Below are positions 18,444 through 27,341 of a stretch of DNA of 64,000 bases, piece by piece. Each line of letters opens with the position of its first letter. Within the stretch, counting starts at the first letter, position 1. The notes under the pieces are model-generated. The model was not told the DNA's origin, ran no database searches, and saw only the letters and a list, made by a program, of their open reading frames with translations. This DNA comes from Actinophytocola oryzae (GTDB lineage: Bacteria > Actinomycetota > Actinomycetes > Mycobacteriales > Pseudonocardiaceae). The position numbers and the translations under genes are program-made. The stretch is from positions 148,726 through 212,725 of the forward strand of contig NZ_SOCP01000020.1 of NCBI RefSeq assembly GCF_004364325.1. The letters run 5' to 3'.

Positions 18444-19714
18444 GCATGATCGATGTGCAGCCGGCCGCGTCCGGCATGACGATGACACCGCCGCCGCGCA
18501 AGCGGAGGATCCCCGGCTGGGCGGTGTTCACGATCGGCACCGTCGCGGTCGTCCTCGTGCTGGCCATGACCTCGTACCTGACCGGGCAACCGGCGCTGAC
18601 GTCGTCGTCGACGATGCAGAACACGGTCACCCTCGGCCTGCCGATCCTCCTGTGCGGTCTCGGCGGCATCTGGTCCGAACGCTCCGGCATGATCAACATC
18701 GGGCTCGAGGGCATGATGATCCTCGGCACCTGGGGCGCGGCCTTCGGCGGCTACCACTGGGGCCCCTGGATGGCCGTGGTGTCCGGCATGATCTGCGGCG
18801 CGCTGGGTGGCGCACTGCACGCGCTCGCGACGGTCACCTTCGGCGTCAACCACATCGTGTCCGGTGTGGCGATCAACCTGCTCGGCGCGGGCGTCACGAA
18901 GTACCTCTCGACGCTGATCTTCCAACCGATCTCGGACAACCCGCGTGACTCGCCGCCGATCGAGCAGTTCGACACGTTCTCCGCGCCGGGCCTCTCGGAC
19001 TGGCTCGGCGACCTGGAGAAGGACCAGCGGGTGATCATCTCCGACGTCGCGGGCCTGCTGCGTGGCCTGGTGACGAGGGTGTCGCCGATGCTGATCATCG
19101 CGATCCTGCTGGTCGTCGCCACCTACCTGGTGCTGTGGCGCACCAGGTTCGGCCTGCGGCTGCGGTCGTGTGGCGAGAACCCGGTCGCGGCCGAGTCGCT
19201 CGGCGTCAACGTGTACTTCCACAAGTACATGGCGGTGATCGCGTCGGGTGCCCTGGCCGGGATCGCGGGCGCGGCGCTGGTGCTGGGCTCCAGCCCGTCG
19301 ATCTACCAGGAGGGGCAGACCGCGAACCGCGGCTTCATCGGCCTCGCCGCGATGATCTTCGGCAACTGGCGGCCCGGCGGCACGCTGGCGGGTGCCGGAC
19401 TCTTCGGGTACGCGGACGGGCTGCGGCTCTCGGCGACCCCCGAGGCCGTGCACGCGTTGCTGTACTCGGCGGTTATCGTGGTCGGGCTGCTGGTGATCTG
19501 GCAGCTGTACCGCAGGAAGTGGACGTCGGCCATGTTCGCGGCGATCGGTGCGATCGCGGTGTACGCCCTGTACTACTTCACCGACGAGCTGCCACAGGAG
19601 TTCCTGCCCTACACGCCCCACATCATCACGCTGGTGGTGCTGGCCCTGGCCGCCCAACGACTACGTCCGCCCGCAGCGGACGGCATGCCATACAGGCGAG
19701 GTGAAGGTGACTGA
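18440..19714 (+). CDS. ABC transporter permease, nucleoside uptake (second)
   Basis: 424 aa, YufQ-like. A cytoplasmic start of ~30 residues with PPPRKRRIPG is followed by helices that include GGIWSERSGMINIGLEGMMILG and GFIGLAAMIFGNWRPGGTLAGAGLFGYADG, hallmark segments of the second permease. It is somewhat longer than its partner because of an extended loop around residues 170-215 (PISDNPRDSPPIEQF). It overlaps cdd by 8 nt if the latter starts at GTG 19707. Confidence 0.85.
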   Translation: MSMIDVQPAASGMTMTPPPRKRRIPGWAVFTIGTVAVVLVLAMTSYLTGQPALTSSSTMQNTVTLGLPILLCGLGGIWSERSGMINIGLEGMMILGTWGAAFGGYHWGPWMAVVSGMICGALGGALHALATVTFGVNHIVSGVAINLLGAGVTKYLSTLIFQPISDNPRDSPPIEQFDTFSAPGLSDWLGDLEKDQRVIISDVAGLLRGLVTRVSPMLIIAILLVVATYLVLWRTRFGLRLRSCGENPVAAESLGVNVYFHKYMAVIASGALAGIAGAALVLGSSPSIYQEGQTANRGFIGLAAMIFGNWRPGGTLAGAGLFGYADGLRLSATPEAVHALLYSAVIVVGLLVIWQLYRRKWTSAMFAAIGAIAVYALYYFTDELPQEFLPYTPHIITLVVLALAAQRLRPPAADGMPYRRGEGD

Positions 19715-20108
19715 CAGCACCATGGGAACTGACTGGGACAAGCTGCGCACCTCGGCGATCGAGGCGGCTCAGCTCGCGTACTGCCCCTACTCGGGTCTGC
19801 AGGTCGGTGCGGCCGCGGTGGTCGACGACGGCCGGGTGATCACCGGCTGCAACGTGGAGAACGCCGCGTACGGGGTCGCCCTGTGCGCGGAGTGCACCAT
19901 GGCAGGCCAGCTGCGCCTGACCGGTGGCGGCAGGCTCGTCGCGGTGGCGTGCCGCAGCGGTACGGGTGCCCTGCTCATGCCGTGCGGCCGGTGTCGGCAG
20001 ATCCTGTTCGAGCTGGGCGGACCGGACTGCCTGGTGGACACGCCGGACGGCCCTGCGCCGATGTCGGACATCCTGCGGTATGCGTTCGGCCCTGGCGATC
20101 TACCGTGA
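19707..20108 (+). CDS. cdd: Cytidine deaminase
   Basis: 133 aa. Zinc site and catalytic glutamate are in VENAAYGVALCAECT (C60, E62) and PCGRC (C93, C96); NVENA and the AYCPYSGLQVGAA start are typical of the homotetrameric enzyme. It converts cytidine and deoxycytidine to uridine and deoxyuridine. GTG 19707 is chosen because AGGCGAGG stands just upstream and the resulting length is normal; GTG 19701 and ATG 19722 are alternatives. It sits between the transporter and thymidine phosphorylase, so imported pyrimidine nucleosides are handled at once. Confidence 0.9.
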   Translation: MTDSTMGTDWDKLRTSAIEAAQLAYCPYSGLQVGAAAVVDDGRVITGCNVENAAYGVALCAECTMAGQLRLTGGGRLVAVACRSGTGALLMPCGRCRQILFELGGPDCLVDTPDGPAPMSDILRYAFGPGDLP

Positions 20109-20112
20109 TCGT

Positions 20113-21381
20113 GTGAACCACACCGCTGTTGACGTCATCAGGACCAAGCGCGACGGCGAGGCGCTGTCGGACGACCAGATCGACTGGGTCGTCGCCGCCT
20201 ACACCAGGGGCGAGGTGGCGGACGAGCAGATGTCCGCCCTGGCCATGGCGGTGTTCCTCAACGGGATGTCGTTCCCGGAGACGTCCCGCTGGACGCAGGC
20301 GATGATCGAGTCGGGGGAGCGCCTGTCGTGGCCGGTCCCGACGGTCGACAAGCACTCGACGGGCGGGGTCGGCGACAAGATCACGCTGCCGCTCGCGCCG
20401 CTGGTGGCGACGTGCGGGATCGCGGTGCCGCAGCTGTCGGGCCGGGGCCTCGGCCACACGGGCGGCACGCTCGACAAGCTCGAGTCGATCCCGGGCTGGC
20501 GGGCGTCGCTGTCCTCGGACGAGATCCGCGAGCAGCTGCTGTCGGTGGGCGCGGTCGTGTGCGCGCCGACCGAGGGGCTGGCCCCCGCCGACCGGAAGCT
20601 GTACGCGCTGCGGGACGTGACGGGCACGGTCGAGTGCGTGCCGCTGATCGCGTCGTCGATCATGTCGAAGAAGATCGCCGAGGGTGCCGGCGCGCTGGTG
20701 CTGGACGTGAAGGTCGGCTCCGGCGCGTTCATGAAGACCCTCGACGAGGCGCGTGAGCTGGCGTCGGCGCTGGTCGCGATCGGGATGACGCACGGGCAGA
20801 AGGTGACGGCCCTGCTCACGGACATGTCCACGCCCCTGGGCCGCGCGGTCGGCAACGCCGTGGAGGTCGCCGAGGCGGTCGAGGTCCTGCGGGGTGGCGG
20901 CCCGGCGGATGTCGTCGAGCTGACGGTCGCCTTGGCCGAGGAGATGCTGGGACTGACCGGCGTCGAGGCGAACCCGGCCGAGGTGCTGGCGTCCGGCGAG
21001 GCGTACGAGACGTGGGCCAGGATGATCGCGGCCCAGGGCGGCGACCCGGATGCGGAGCTCCCGAAGCCGAAGCACGTGCACGTGGTGGAGGCTCCGCGCG
21101 ACGGCGTGCTCGGCAGGCTGGACGCGCTGGGCGTCGGCCTGGCCGCCTGGCGGCTGGGTGCCGGCCGGGCCCGCAAGGAGGACCCCGTACAGGCCGCGGC
21201 GGGTGTGCTGTGCCACGTGAAACCAGGGGAAGCCGTGGTCAGCGGGGCACCTCTGCTGGAGCTGCACACGGACACACCGGACGCGGTGGAGGGTGCACTG
21301 GCCGCACTGGCCGGCGCCTACGAGATCACGGACGAGGCGCCGGCCAGTACTGCGTTGGTTCTGGAGACGATCCGCGGCTAG
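20113..21381 (+). CDS. deoA: Thymidine phosphorylase
   Basis: 422 aa, normal length. KHSTGGVGDK (80-89) is the family signature; SGRGLGHTGGTLDKLE and DVKVGSGAFMKT are phosphate- and substrate-binding segments. It splits thymidine or deoxyuridine with phosphate to free base and 2-deoxyribose 1-phosphate. GTG 20113 is preferred: the next gene starts 4 nt after the cdd stop and the resulting N-terminus (NHTAVDVIRTKRDG) is typical. The stop TAG overlaps that of the convergent M20 gene: the CTAG at 21378-21381 serves both strands, leaving no space for a terminator. Confidence 0.92.
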   Translation: MNHTAVDVIRTKRDGEALSDDQIDWVVAAYTRGEVADEQMSALAMAVFLNGMSFPETSRWTQAMIESGERLSWPVPTVDKHSTGGVGDKITLPLAPLVATCGIAVPQLSGRGLGHTGGTLDKLESIPGWRASLSSDEIREQLLSVGAVVCAPTEGLAPADRKLYALRDVTGTVECVPLIASSIMSKKIAEGAGALVLDVKVGSGAFMKTLDEARELASALVAIGMTHGQKVTALLTDMSTPLGRAVGNAVEVAEAVEVLRGGGPADVVELTVALAEEMLGLTGVEANPAEVLASGEAYETWARMIAAQGGDPDAELPKPKHVHVVEAPRDGVLGRLDALGVGLAAWRLGAGRARKEDPVQAAAGVLCHVKPGEAVVSGAPLLELHTDTPDAVEGALAALAGAYEITDEAPASTALVLETIRG

Positions 21382-22643
21382 GCGAGCGCGGCCAGCGCGG
21401 TGTGGGTGAGGACCCGCACGCCGGTCAGGAGCGCACGCTCGTCGATGCGGAACGTCGGCTGGTGGATGTCCGGCTGGGCACCCTCGCCGGACCAGACGCC
21501 CAGGCGGGCGAACGAGCCGGAGATGTGCTCCAGGTACCAGCCGAAGTCCTCGCCGCCGGAGGACTGCTTCGTGCTCGTCACCGCGTTCTCGCCGAGTGCG
21601 GCCTCGACGCCGGCACGCAGCACGGCCTCGGACTCCACGTCGTTCACCACGGGAGGCACGCCACGCCGGTGCTCCAGCTCGAAGCCGACGCCGGTCGGTG
21701 CCAGCAGCGACTCCACGAGCCCGGCCACCAGCGGCTCCAGGTCGGCCCACACCTCGTGGTCGCCGGTCCGGAGCGTGCCGCGCAGCACGCCGTCCTGCGG
21801 CACCGCGTTCGGCGCCTCGCCCGCGTGCACCGCGCCCCACACCAGCACCGTCCCCGAGCGGGGGTCGACGCGGCGGGACAGCAGCGCGGGCAGGCCGGTG
21901 ATGACCGTGCCGAGCGCGTGCACGAGGTCCGCGGTCAGGTGCGGCCGGGACGTGTGACCGCCCGGCGAGGTCAGCCGCAGCTCGAGCAGGTCGGTCGCCG
22001 ACGTGATGGCGCCGACGCGGGTGCCGACGTTGCCGACCTGCAGGCGCGGGTCGCAGTGCAGGCCGAAGATCGAGCTGACCCCGTCGAGGCCACCGGCGGC
22101 GATGACGTCCAGCGCGCCGCCGGGCATGACCTCCTCGGCGGGCTGGAACACCAGCCGCACGCGGCCGGGCAGCTCCGGCGCGGACGCCAGCGCGAGTGCC
22201 GCGCCGAGCAGCATGGACGTGTGCGCGTCGTGCCCGCACGCGTGTGCGACGCCCGGCACGGTCGACGAGTACGGCAGGCCGGTCAGCTCGGTCACCGGTA
22301 GCGCGTCCATATCCGCGCGGAGGGCGACGCATCTGTCGCCGATGCCGATGTCGCAGGTCAGGCCCACCCCGGTGTCGAAGACCTTCGGCCGAAGACCCGC
22401 CGACGAGAGCAGGCCCGCCACCATCTCGGTGGTGTTGTACTCGGCCCTCGACAGCTCCGGGTGCCGGTGGATGTGCCGGTACCAGGCGATGACGTCAGCC
22501 GACCCCCTGGTGAGCCACGAGTCGAGCCACTCCGGCCCTCGGCCCGCTCCGATGTCCTCCACACTGGGCATACTGACGCCCTCGTCGGAGATCAGCACGC
22601 CGGCCCTGCCATCCCTGGGGGTGTCGGACCGCGAGTCCAGCAT
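21378..22643 (-). CDS. M20 family amidohydrolase (AmiA1-like)
   Basis: 421 aa zinc amidohydrolase/peptidase. VALRADMDALPV, HACGHDAHTSMLLGAA, FQPAEEVMPGGA, and the dimerisation domain with LTSPGGHTSRPH are all present, as is the late histidine-containing segment. It probably removes N-acyl groups from amino acids or related amides. ATG 22643 is chosen because GGGAGGAA lies 9 nt upstream; GTG 22649 and ATG 22691 are in-frame alternatives. A similar amidohydrolase sits next to the nucleoside genes of M. tuberculosis (amiA1/amiB1 near deoD), so the arrangement is conserved rather than incidental. Confidence 0.83.
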   Translation of the reverse strand: MLDSRSDTPRDGRAGVLISDEGVSMPSVEDIGAGRGPEWLDSWLTRGSADVIAWYRHIHRHPELSRAEYNTTEMVAGLLSSAGLRPKVFDTGVGLTCDIGIGDRCVALRADMDALPVTELTGLPYSSTVPGVAHACGHDAHTSMLLGAALALASAPELPGRVRLVFQPAEEVMPGGALDVIAAGGLDGVSSIFGLHCDPRLQVGNVGTRVGAITSATDLLELRLTSPGGHTSRPHLTADLVHALGTVITGLPALLSRRVDPRSGTVLVWGAVHAGEAPNAVPQDGVLRGTLRTGDHEVWADLEPLVAGLVESLLAPTGVGFELEHRRGVPPVVNDVESEAVLRAGVEAALGENAVTSTKQSSGGEDFGWYLEHISGSFARLGVWSGEGAQPDIHQPTFRIDERALLTGVRVLTHTALAALA

Positions 22644-22813
22644 GGTCACGCGTTCCTCCCAAGGTCCCCTGTGTTCGCCATGATTCGCCAATCCTGCACC
22701 ATCGGTGCTTGAGGACCGCCCGAGGTCTGCTGGTGAACCGGCTGCCGGTCCGGCCAGAGCGCCGAGCGGTGCCGGTGTTTCAGTCTCGCTAAACGATCAC
22801 TGTCGGCCAGCGG

Positions 22814-23128
22814 TCAGCCGGCCTTCGCCTTCTTCCGCTTGATGCTGCGGCCCCAGATCACGATGCCTACCAGCACGATGGAAGTGACCCCCATGACGAT
22901 CTTGCGCTTGTTCTCGGACCTGTCCGCCTCGGTCTCGGCGGGGTCGAGGTCGACGGTCGGCGCGGTCGTCGCGGTGGGTTGTCCGGGGGGCGGGGTCGCG
23001 GGCGGTTGCCCTGCGACGAGGCCGTACTCGCTGCTCGATGGGTGTGACTCGGCGAACGCGTGAACCGGAAGCAGCGCCACGATGAGGCTCGTGAGGGTCA
23101 CGACGAGCAGTCGAAAGGCGCTACGCAT
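22814..23128 (-). CDS. Small secreted/membrane protein with Pro/Thr-rich linker
   Basis: 104 aa. A signal peptide (residues ~1-26, FRLLVVTLTSLIVALLPVHA then FAES), a Pro/Thr-rich stretch (PPATPPPGQPTATTAPT), and a single helix (about 77-93) followed by KRKKAKAG suggest an extracellular linker anchored by its C-terminus. I do not recognise it. The ATG at 23128 is supported by TACCCT exactly 7 nt upstream, consistent with a leaderless mRNA. Confidence 0.68.
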   Translation of the reverse strand: MRSAFRLLVVTLTSLIVALLPVHAFAESHPSSSEYGLVAGQPPATPPPGQPTATTAPTVDLDPAETEADRSENKRKIVMGVTSIVLVGIVIWGRSIKRKKAKAG

Positions 23129-23135
23129 GGTGTCC

Positions 23136-23141
23136 AGGGTA
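23136..23141 (-). promoter_or_regulatory. -10 box, leaderless start of the small membrane protein
   Basis: TACCCT on the minus strand, 7 nt before the ATG at 23128. No Shine-Dalgarno sequence is present. Confidence 0.5.
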
Positions 23142-23155
23142 GCGAAGTACGGCCG

Positions 23156-24097
23156 TCAGTCAGTATCCGTCGCCGCCAGGACGGCCATAGTGTGCCCACC
23201 TGGCCTAAGGCAGACCACGCCGAGGTCCCACGCGACCCGGCGGAACCAGTCGTTCGCGGCGTCGAAGGTCCACCACGCCGCGCCGACGTGCGAGCCGCCC
23301 GCCAGCGCGTCCACGGAGCGCCACGCGGCGGCCCGCCCGTACGCGCCGTCGAGGCCCCGGTCGTACGCGCCGCCGTTCGCCGCGGCCCCGAACAGGACGG
23401 CCACCACGTCGTCGAGGCCCGCCCTGCGCAGTGCGAGGCCGTCACCCGCGAGGCAGTCGAGACCGAGGGACTCCATGGTCCGCACGCCGACCTCGTCCGG
23501 GGACAGCGGCGCTCCGAGCCGGCACACGGCTGCCTCCGCGCGGCCGTTGGACTGGGTGAGCCAGGTGGTGACGGCCGAGGTCAGGTCGGCCGGGGCGGCC
23601 TCCCTCGACGACTCGGGGACCGTTCCCGCGTGCGTCAGCGGGTCGCCCTTGCGTGGGCCGTGCGGCAGGCCGGCCGACTCCGTGCCGTGCCCGAAGTCGG
23701 CCAGGGGGAGCCGGGTCTCACCGGGCAGCGGGTGCAGCGGGAGGCCGGCAAGGGCGTGCCCGGTCAGCCGCGCCGCCCAGGCGTCGGCCATCCGGGTCAC
23801 CGGTTTGCGCCGCACGATCATCTCGTGCAGCAGGCAGGCGCCCAGCTCCGTCGGGAGGTCACCGGCCAGCAGCGAGACGAGCACCTGCTCGGACTGCGCC
23901 GCCGCGAGCCACGCCGCCGTCCTGCGTACCGAGGCGGCGGGCAGGTCGGCCGCGATCCGCGCCGCCGCCTCGGCCCGGTCCTGGGACGGCCGCAGCGCCA
24001 GGAGGCGCAGGACGTGGTCACGCACACTGCGGTGGGCCCAGCTCTGCCCGTCCGGCAGCGTGGCGATCGCGTGGCCGAGCCTCTCCAGGTCGGACAC
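23156..24097 (-). CDS. Hypothetical helical protein downstream of meaB
   Basis: 313 aa from GTG 24097; rich in Ala/Leu/Arg helices, for example HEMIVRRKPVTRMADAWAARLTG and AAVCRLGAPLSPDEVGVRTMESLGLDCLAGDG. No membrane helix or known motif is seen. The start is doubtful: the frame stays open and looks coding upstream to about 24190 (RTEEILAELHDCSDTRPYRAELDGW), but that stretch contains only CTG codons as possible starts. A CTG at 24190 would have AAGGAG 8 nt upstream, inside the end of meaB. It probably belongs to the mutA-mutB-meaB transcript. Confidence 0.62.
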   Translation of the reverse strand: MSDLERLGHAIATLPDGQSWAHRSVRDHVLRLLALRPSQDRAEAAARIAADLPAASVRRTAAWLAAAQSEQVLVSLLAGDLPTELGACLLHEMIVRRKPVTRMADAWAARLTGHALAGLPLHPLPGETRLPLADFGHGTESAGLPHGPRKGDPLTHAGTVPESSREAAPADLTSAVTTWLTQSNGRAEAAVCRLGAPLSPDEVGVRTMESLGLDCLAGDGLALRRAGLDDVVAVLFGAAANGGAYDRGLDGAYGRAAAWRSVDALAGGSHVGAAWWTFDAANDWFRRVAWDLGVVCLRPGGHTMAVLAATDTD

Positions 24098-24186
24098 GGA
24101 CCAGCCGTCCAGCTCGGCGCGGTAGGGCCGGGTGTCCGAGCAGTCGTGCAGCTCGGCCAGTATCTCCTCGGTCCGCCCGGGTCCGT

Positions 24187-25167
24187 TCAGTCGGAGAACT
24201 CCTTCAGGATGCGTTCCGCCGCGAGCGTCGGCGTCAGCTCACCGTCCGCCACCTGGCGTTCCAGCTCCGGGGTCAGCGTGCGTACCCCGGGGTGCTCGGA
24301 CAGTCGCGTCAGCAACGTGTCGCGCACCATGGTCCACGTCCAGTCCACCTGCTGTCGCCGCCGCTTCTCGTTCAGCTCGCCGGACGAGGACAGCTCGTCG
24401 TGGTGGCGCCGCACCTGCTCCCACACCGTGTCGAGGCCGGTGCTGGTCAGTCCGCTGCAGGTCAGCACGGGTGTCTTCCACGGCTCGGGGCCACGGATCA
24501 GCCGCAGCGCGCCGGACAGCTCACGCGCGGCCTTGCGTGCGGCCAGCTCGTGGTCGCCGTCCGCCTTGTTGACGGCGATGACGTCGGCCAGCTCGAGCAC
24601 GCCCTTCTTGATGCCCTGCAGCTGGTCGCCGGTCCGCGCGAGCGTCAGCAGCAGGAAGCAGTCGACCATGTTGGCGACGGCCACCTCCGACTGCCCGACG
24701 CCGACCGTCTCGACGAGCACGACGTCGTAGCCCGCGGCCTCCATCAGCACGATCGTCTCGCGGGTCGCGCGGGTGACGCCGCCGAGCGTCCCGGACGTCG
24801 GCGAGGGCCGGATGAACGCGGCGGGGTCGACGGCGAGCCGGGCCATGCGGGTCTTGTCGCCGAGGATGGAGCCGCCGGTGCGCGTGGACGACGGGTCGAC
24901 GGCCAACACCGCGACCCGATGTCCCGCCTCGGTGAGCGTCGTGCCGAGCGCGTCGATGAACGTCGACTTGCCCGCCCCCGGCACACCCGTGATGCCGACG
25001 CGGTGCGCGCCGCCCGCGTGGGGCAGCAGCTCGACCAGCAGCCGCTGCGCGAGCGCCCTGTGGTCGGGCCTGCGCGACTCGACCAGCGTGATCGCCTTCG
25101 CGAGCTGTCCCCGCTCACCGGCGAGGACCCCCTTGGCGTACGCCTCGACGTCGATGTCGCGAGCCAT
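24187..25167 (-). CDS. meaB: Methylmalonyl-CoA mutase-associated GTPase MeaB
   Basis: 326 aa G3E-family P-loop GTPase. Walker A GVPGAGKST (61-69), the DPSSTRTGGSILGDKTRM segment, ETVGVGQSE and the guanine-specificity NKAD are all present. MeaB gates adenosylcobalamin delivery to methylmalonyl-CoA mutase and protects it from inactivation. The ATG overlaps the mutB stop by one base (TGATG), so the proteins are made in step. Confidence 0.92.
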   Translation of the reverse strand: MARDIDVEAYAKGVLAGERGQLAKAITLVESRRPDHRALAQRLLVELLPHAGGAHRVGITGVPGAGKSTFIDALGTTLTEAGHRVAVLAVDPSSTRTGGSILGDKTRMARLAVDPAAFIRPSPTSGTLGGVTRATRETIVLMEAAGYDVVLVETVGVGQSEVAVANMVDCFLLLTLARTGDQLQGIKKGVLELADVIAVNKADGDHELAARKAARELSGALRLIRGPEPWKTPVLTCSGLTSTGLDTVWEQVRRHHDELSSSGELNEKRRRQQVDWTWTMVRDTLLTRLSEHPGVRTLTPELERQVADGELTPTLAAERILKEFSD

Positions 25168-27341
25168 CAGTGCCCGTGCTGCTCGGAAAGCTTGTGCATC
25201 AGCCCGGTCGCTGCCTCGGCGATCACCGTGCCGGGACCGAAGATCGCGCCCGCGCCCGCCTTGTACAGGGCGTCGTAGTCCTGTGGCGGGATCACGCCGC
25301 CGACGACGATCATGATGTCGTCGCGGCCGAGCGCGGCCAGCTCGTCACGCAGGTCCGGCACGAGCGTGAGGTGCCCGGCGGCCAGCGAGTTCACGCCGAC
25401 GATGTGCACGTCGGCCTCGACGGCCTGCCGCGCGACCTCGCCGGGCGTCTGGAACAGCGGGCCCACGTCGACGTCGAAGCCGAGGTCGGCGAAGGCGGTG
25501 GCGATGACCTTCTGACCGCGGTCGTGCCCGTCCTGGCCCATCTTGGCGACGAGGATGCGTGGGCGCCGTCCCTCGGCCTCGGCGAACTCGTCGACGATCC
25601 GCCGCGCCTCCGCCACGTTCGACACGCCGCCGACCTCCTCCGCGTACACGCCGGAAATCGTCCGGATCTGGGCCGAGTGGCGCCCCCACACCGAGCCGAG
25701 GGCGTCGGAGATCTCGCCGACGGTCGCCTTCGCGCGTGCCGCGTCGATGGCGAGCGCGAGCAGGTTCCCCGGCCCGTTCGCGGCCGCCGACAGTGCCCGC
25801 AGCGCCTGGTCGACGGCGCCCTGGTCGCGTTCCTCACGCAGCCGCCGCAGCTTCTCGATCTGCTGCGCACGCACACCGGCGTTGTCGACCTTCAGCACGT
25901 CGATGTGCTCGTCGGCGTCCGCGAGGCGGTACTTGTTCACGCCGACGACCGGCTGGCGCCCCGAGTCGATGCGTGCCTGCGTGCGTGCCGCGGCCTCCTC
26001 GATGCGCAGCTTGGGGATCCCGGCGTCGATGGCCCGTGCCATGCCGCCTGCGGACTCGACCTCGCTGATGTGGCCCCACGCCTTCTTCGCGAGCTCGTAG
26101 GTGAGCCGCTCGACGAAGGCACTGCCGCCCCAGGGATCGATGACCCGCGTGGTGCCGGACTCCTGCTGCAGCAACAGCTGCGTGTTGCGGGCGATGCGTG
26201 CGGAGAAGTCGGTCGGCAGGGCGAGCGCCTCGTCCAACGCGTTGGTGTGCAACGACTGCGTGTGTCCCTGCGTGGCGGCCATGGCCTCGACGCACGTGCG
26301 GACCACGTTGTTGTAGACGTCCTGCGCGGTCAGCGACCAGCCGGACGTCTGGCAGTGCGTGCGCAGCGACAGCGACTTGTCCGACTTCGGGTCGAACTGC
26401 TTCACGAGCTTGGCCCACAGCAGCCGCGCGGCGCGGAGCTTGGCGACCTCCATGAAGAAGTTCATGCCGATGGCCCAGAAGAACGAGAGCCGGGGCGCGA
26501 ACTTGTCGATGTCGAGCCCGGCGTCGACCCCCGCCCGGATGTACTCGACGCCGTCGGCCAGCGTGTAGGCCAGCTCCAGGTCGGCGGTCGCGCCCGCCTC
26601 CTGCATGTGGTAGCCGGAGATCGAGATCGAGTTGAACTTCGGCATGTGCCGGGAGGTGTGGGAGAAGATGTCCGAGATGATCCGCATCGAGGGCTGCGGC
26701 GGGTAGATGTAGGTGTTGCGGACCATGAACTCCTTGAGGATGTCGTTCTGGATGGTCCCGGTCAGCTTCTCCTGCGGCACGCCCTGTTCCTCGGCGGCGA
26801 CCACGTAGAGCGCGAGGATCGGCAGCACGGCGCCGTTCATGGTCATCGACACGGACATCGTGTCGAGCGGGATGCCGTCGAACAGCTGGCGCATGTCGTA
26901 GATCGAGTCGATGGCCACCCCGGCCATGCCGACGTCACCGGACACGCGCGGGTGGTCGGAGTCGTAGCCGCGGTGGGTCGCCAGGTCGAACGCGACCGAC
27001 AGCCCCTTCTGGCCTGCCGCGATGTTGCGGCGGTAGAAGGCGTTCGACTCCGCCGCGGTCGAGAAGCCCGCGTACTGGCGGATGGTCCACGGCTGGTTGA
27101 CGTACATCGTCGGGTACGGCCCGCGCAGGTACGGCACGATGCCCGGGTAGGTGTCCAGGAAGTCGAGGCCCGCGGTGTCCTCGCCCGTGTACAGGGGTTT
27201 GACGCCGATGCCCTCGGGGGTCTCCCACGCGAGTGCGTCCTGCCCCTTGCCGGTGGCCTCCTGGACGGCGGCCTGCCAGTCCGCGACGCTGCCGGTCGCC
27301 TGCTCGCCGAGTGGGACGTCGGAGAAGTCGGGGATGCTCAC
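25167..27341 (-). CDS. mutB: Methylmalonyl-CoA mutase large (catalytic) subunit
   Basis: 724 aa, full length. The N-terminal TIM barrel carries the substrate-binding blocks (RGPYPTMYVNQPWTIRQYAGFS, HTNALDEALALPTDFSARIARNTQ), and the C-terminal domain carries the cobalamin motif DGHDRG with the coordinating H606, plus VGVNSLAAGH and VVGGVIPPQDYD. It interconverts (R)-methylmalonyl-CoA and succinyl-CoA in propionate, odd-chain fatty acid and branched amino acid breakdown. GTG 27341 overlaps the mutA stop (GTGA) with GGAGGG upstream. It is translationally coupled on both sides. Confidence 0.95.
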   Translation of the reverse strand: MSIPDFSDVPLGEQATGSVADWQAAVQEATGKGQDALAWETPEGIGVKPLYTGEDTAGLDFLDTYPGIVPYLRGPYPTMYVNQPWTIRQYAGFSTAAESNAFYRRNIAAGQKGLSVAFDLATHRGYDSDHPRVSGDVGMAGVAIDSIYDMRQLFDGIPLDTMSVSMTMNGAVLPILALYVVAAEEQGVPQEKLTGTIQNDILKEFMVRNTYIYPPQPSMRIISDIFSHTSRHMPKFNSISISGYHMQEAGATADLELAYTLADGVEYIRAGVDAGLDIDKFAPRLSFFWAIGMNFFMEVAKLRAARLLWAKLVKQFDPKSDKSLSLRTHCQTSGWSLTAQDVYNNVVRTCVEAMAATQGHTQSLHTNALDEALALPTDFSARIARNTQLLLQQESGTTRVIDPWGGSAFVERLTYELAKKAWGHISEVESAGGMARAIDAGIPKLRIEEAAARTQARIDSGRQPVVGVNKYRLADADEHIDVLKVDNAGVRAQQIEKLRRLREERDQGAVDQALRALSAAANGPGNLLALAIDAARAKATVGEISDALGSVWGRHSAQIRTISGVYAEEVGGVSNVAEARRIVDEFAEAEGRRPRILVAKMGQDGHDRGQKVIATAFADLGFDVDVGPLFQTPGEVARQAVEADVHIVGVNSLAAGHLTLVPDLRDELAALGRDDIMIVVGGVIPPQDYDALYKAGAGAIFGPGTVIAEAATGLMHKLSEQHGH

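Noticed and set aside
24098..25278. Long antisense frames opposite meaB, mutB and mutA
   Set aside because: These are the expected mirror frames of GC-rich genes; the minus-strand products match known families along their whole length.
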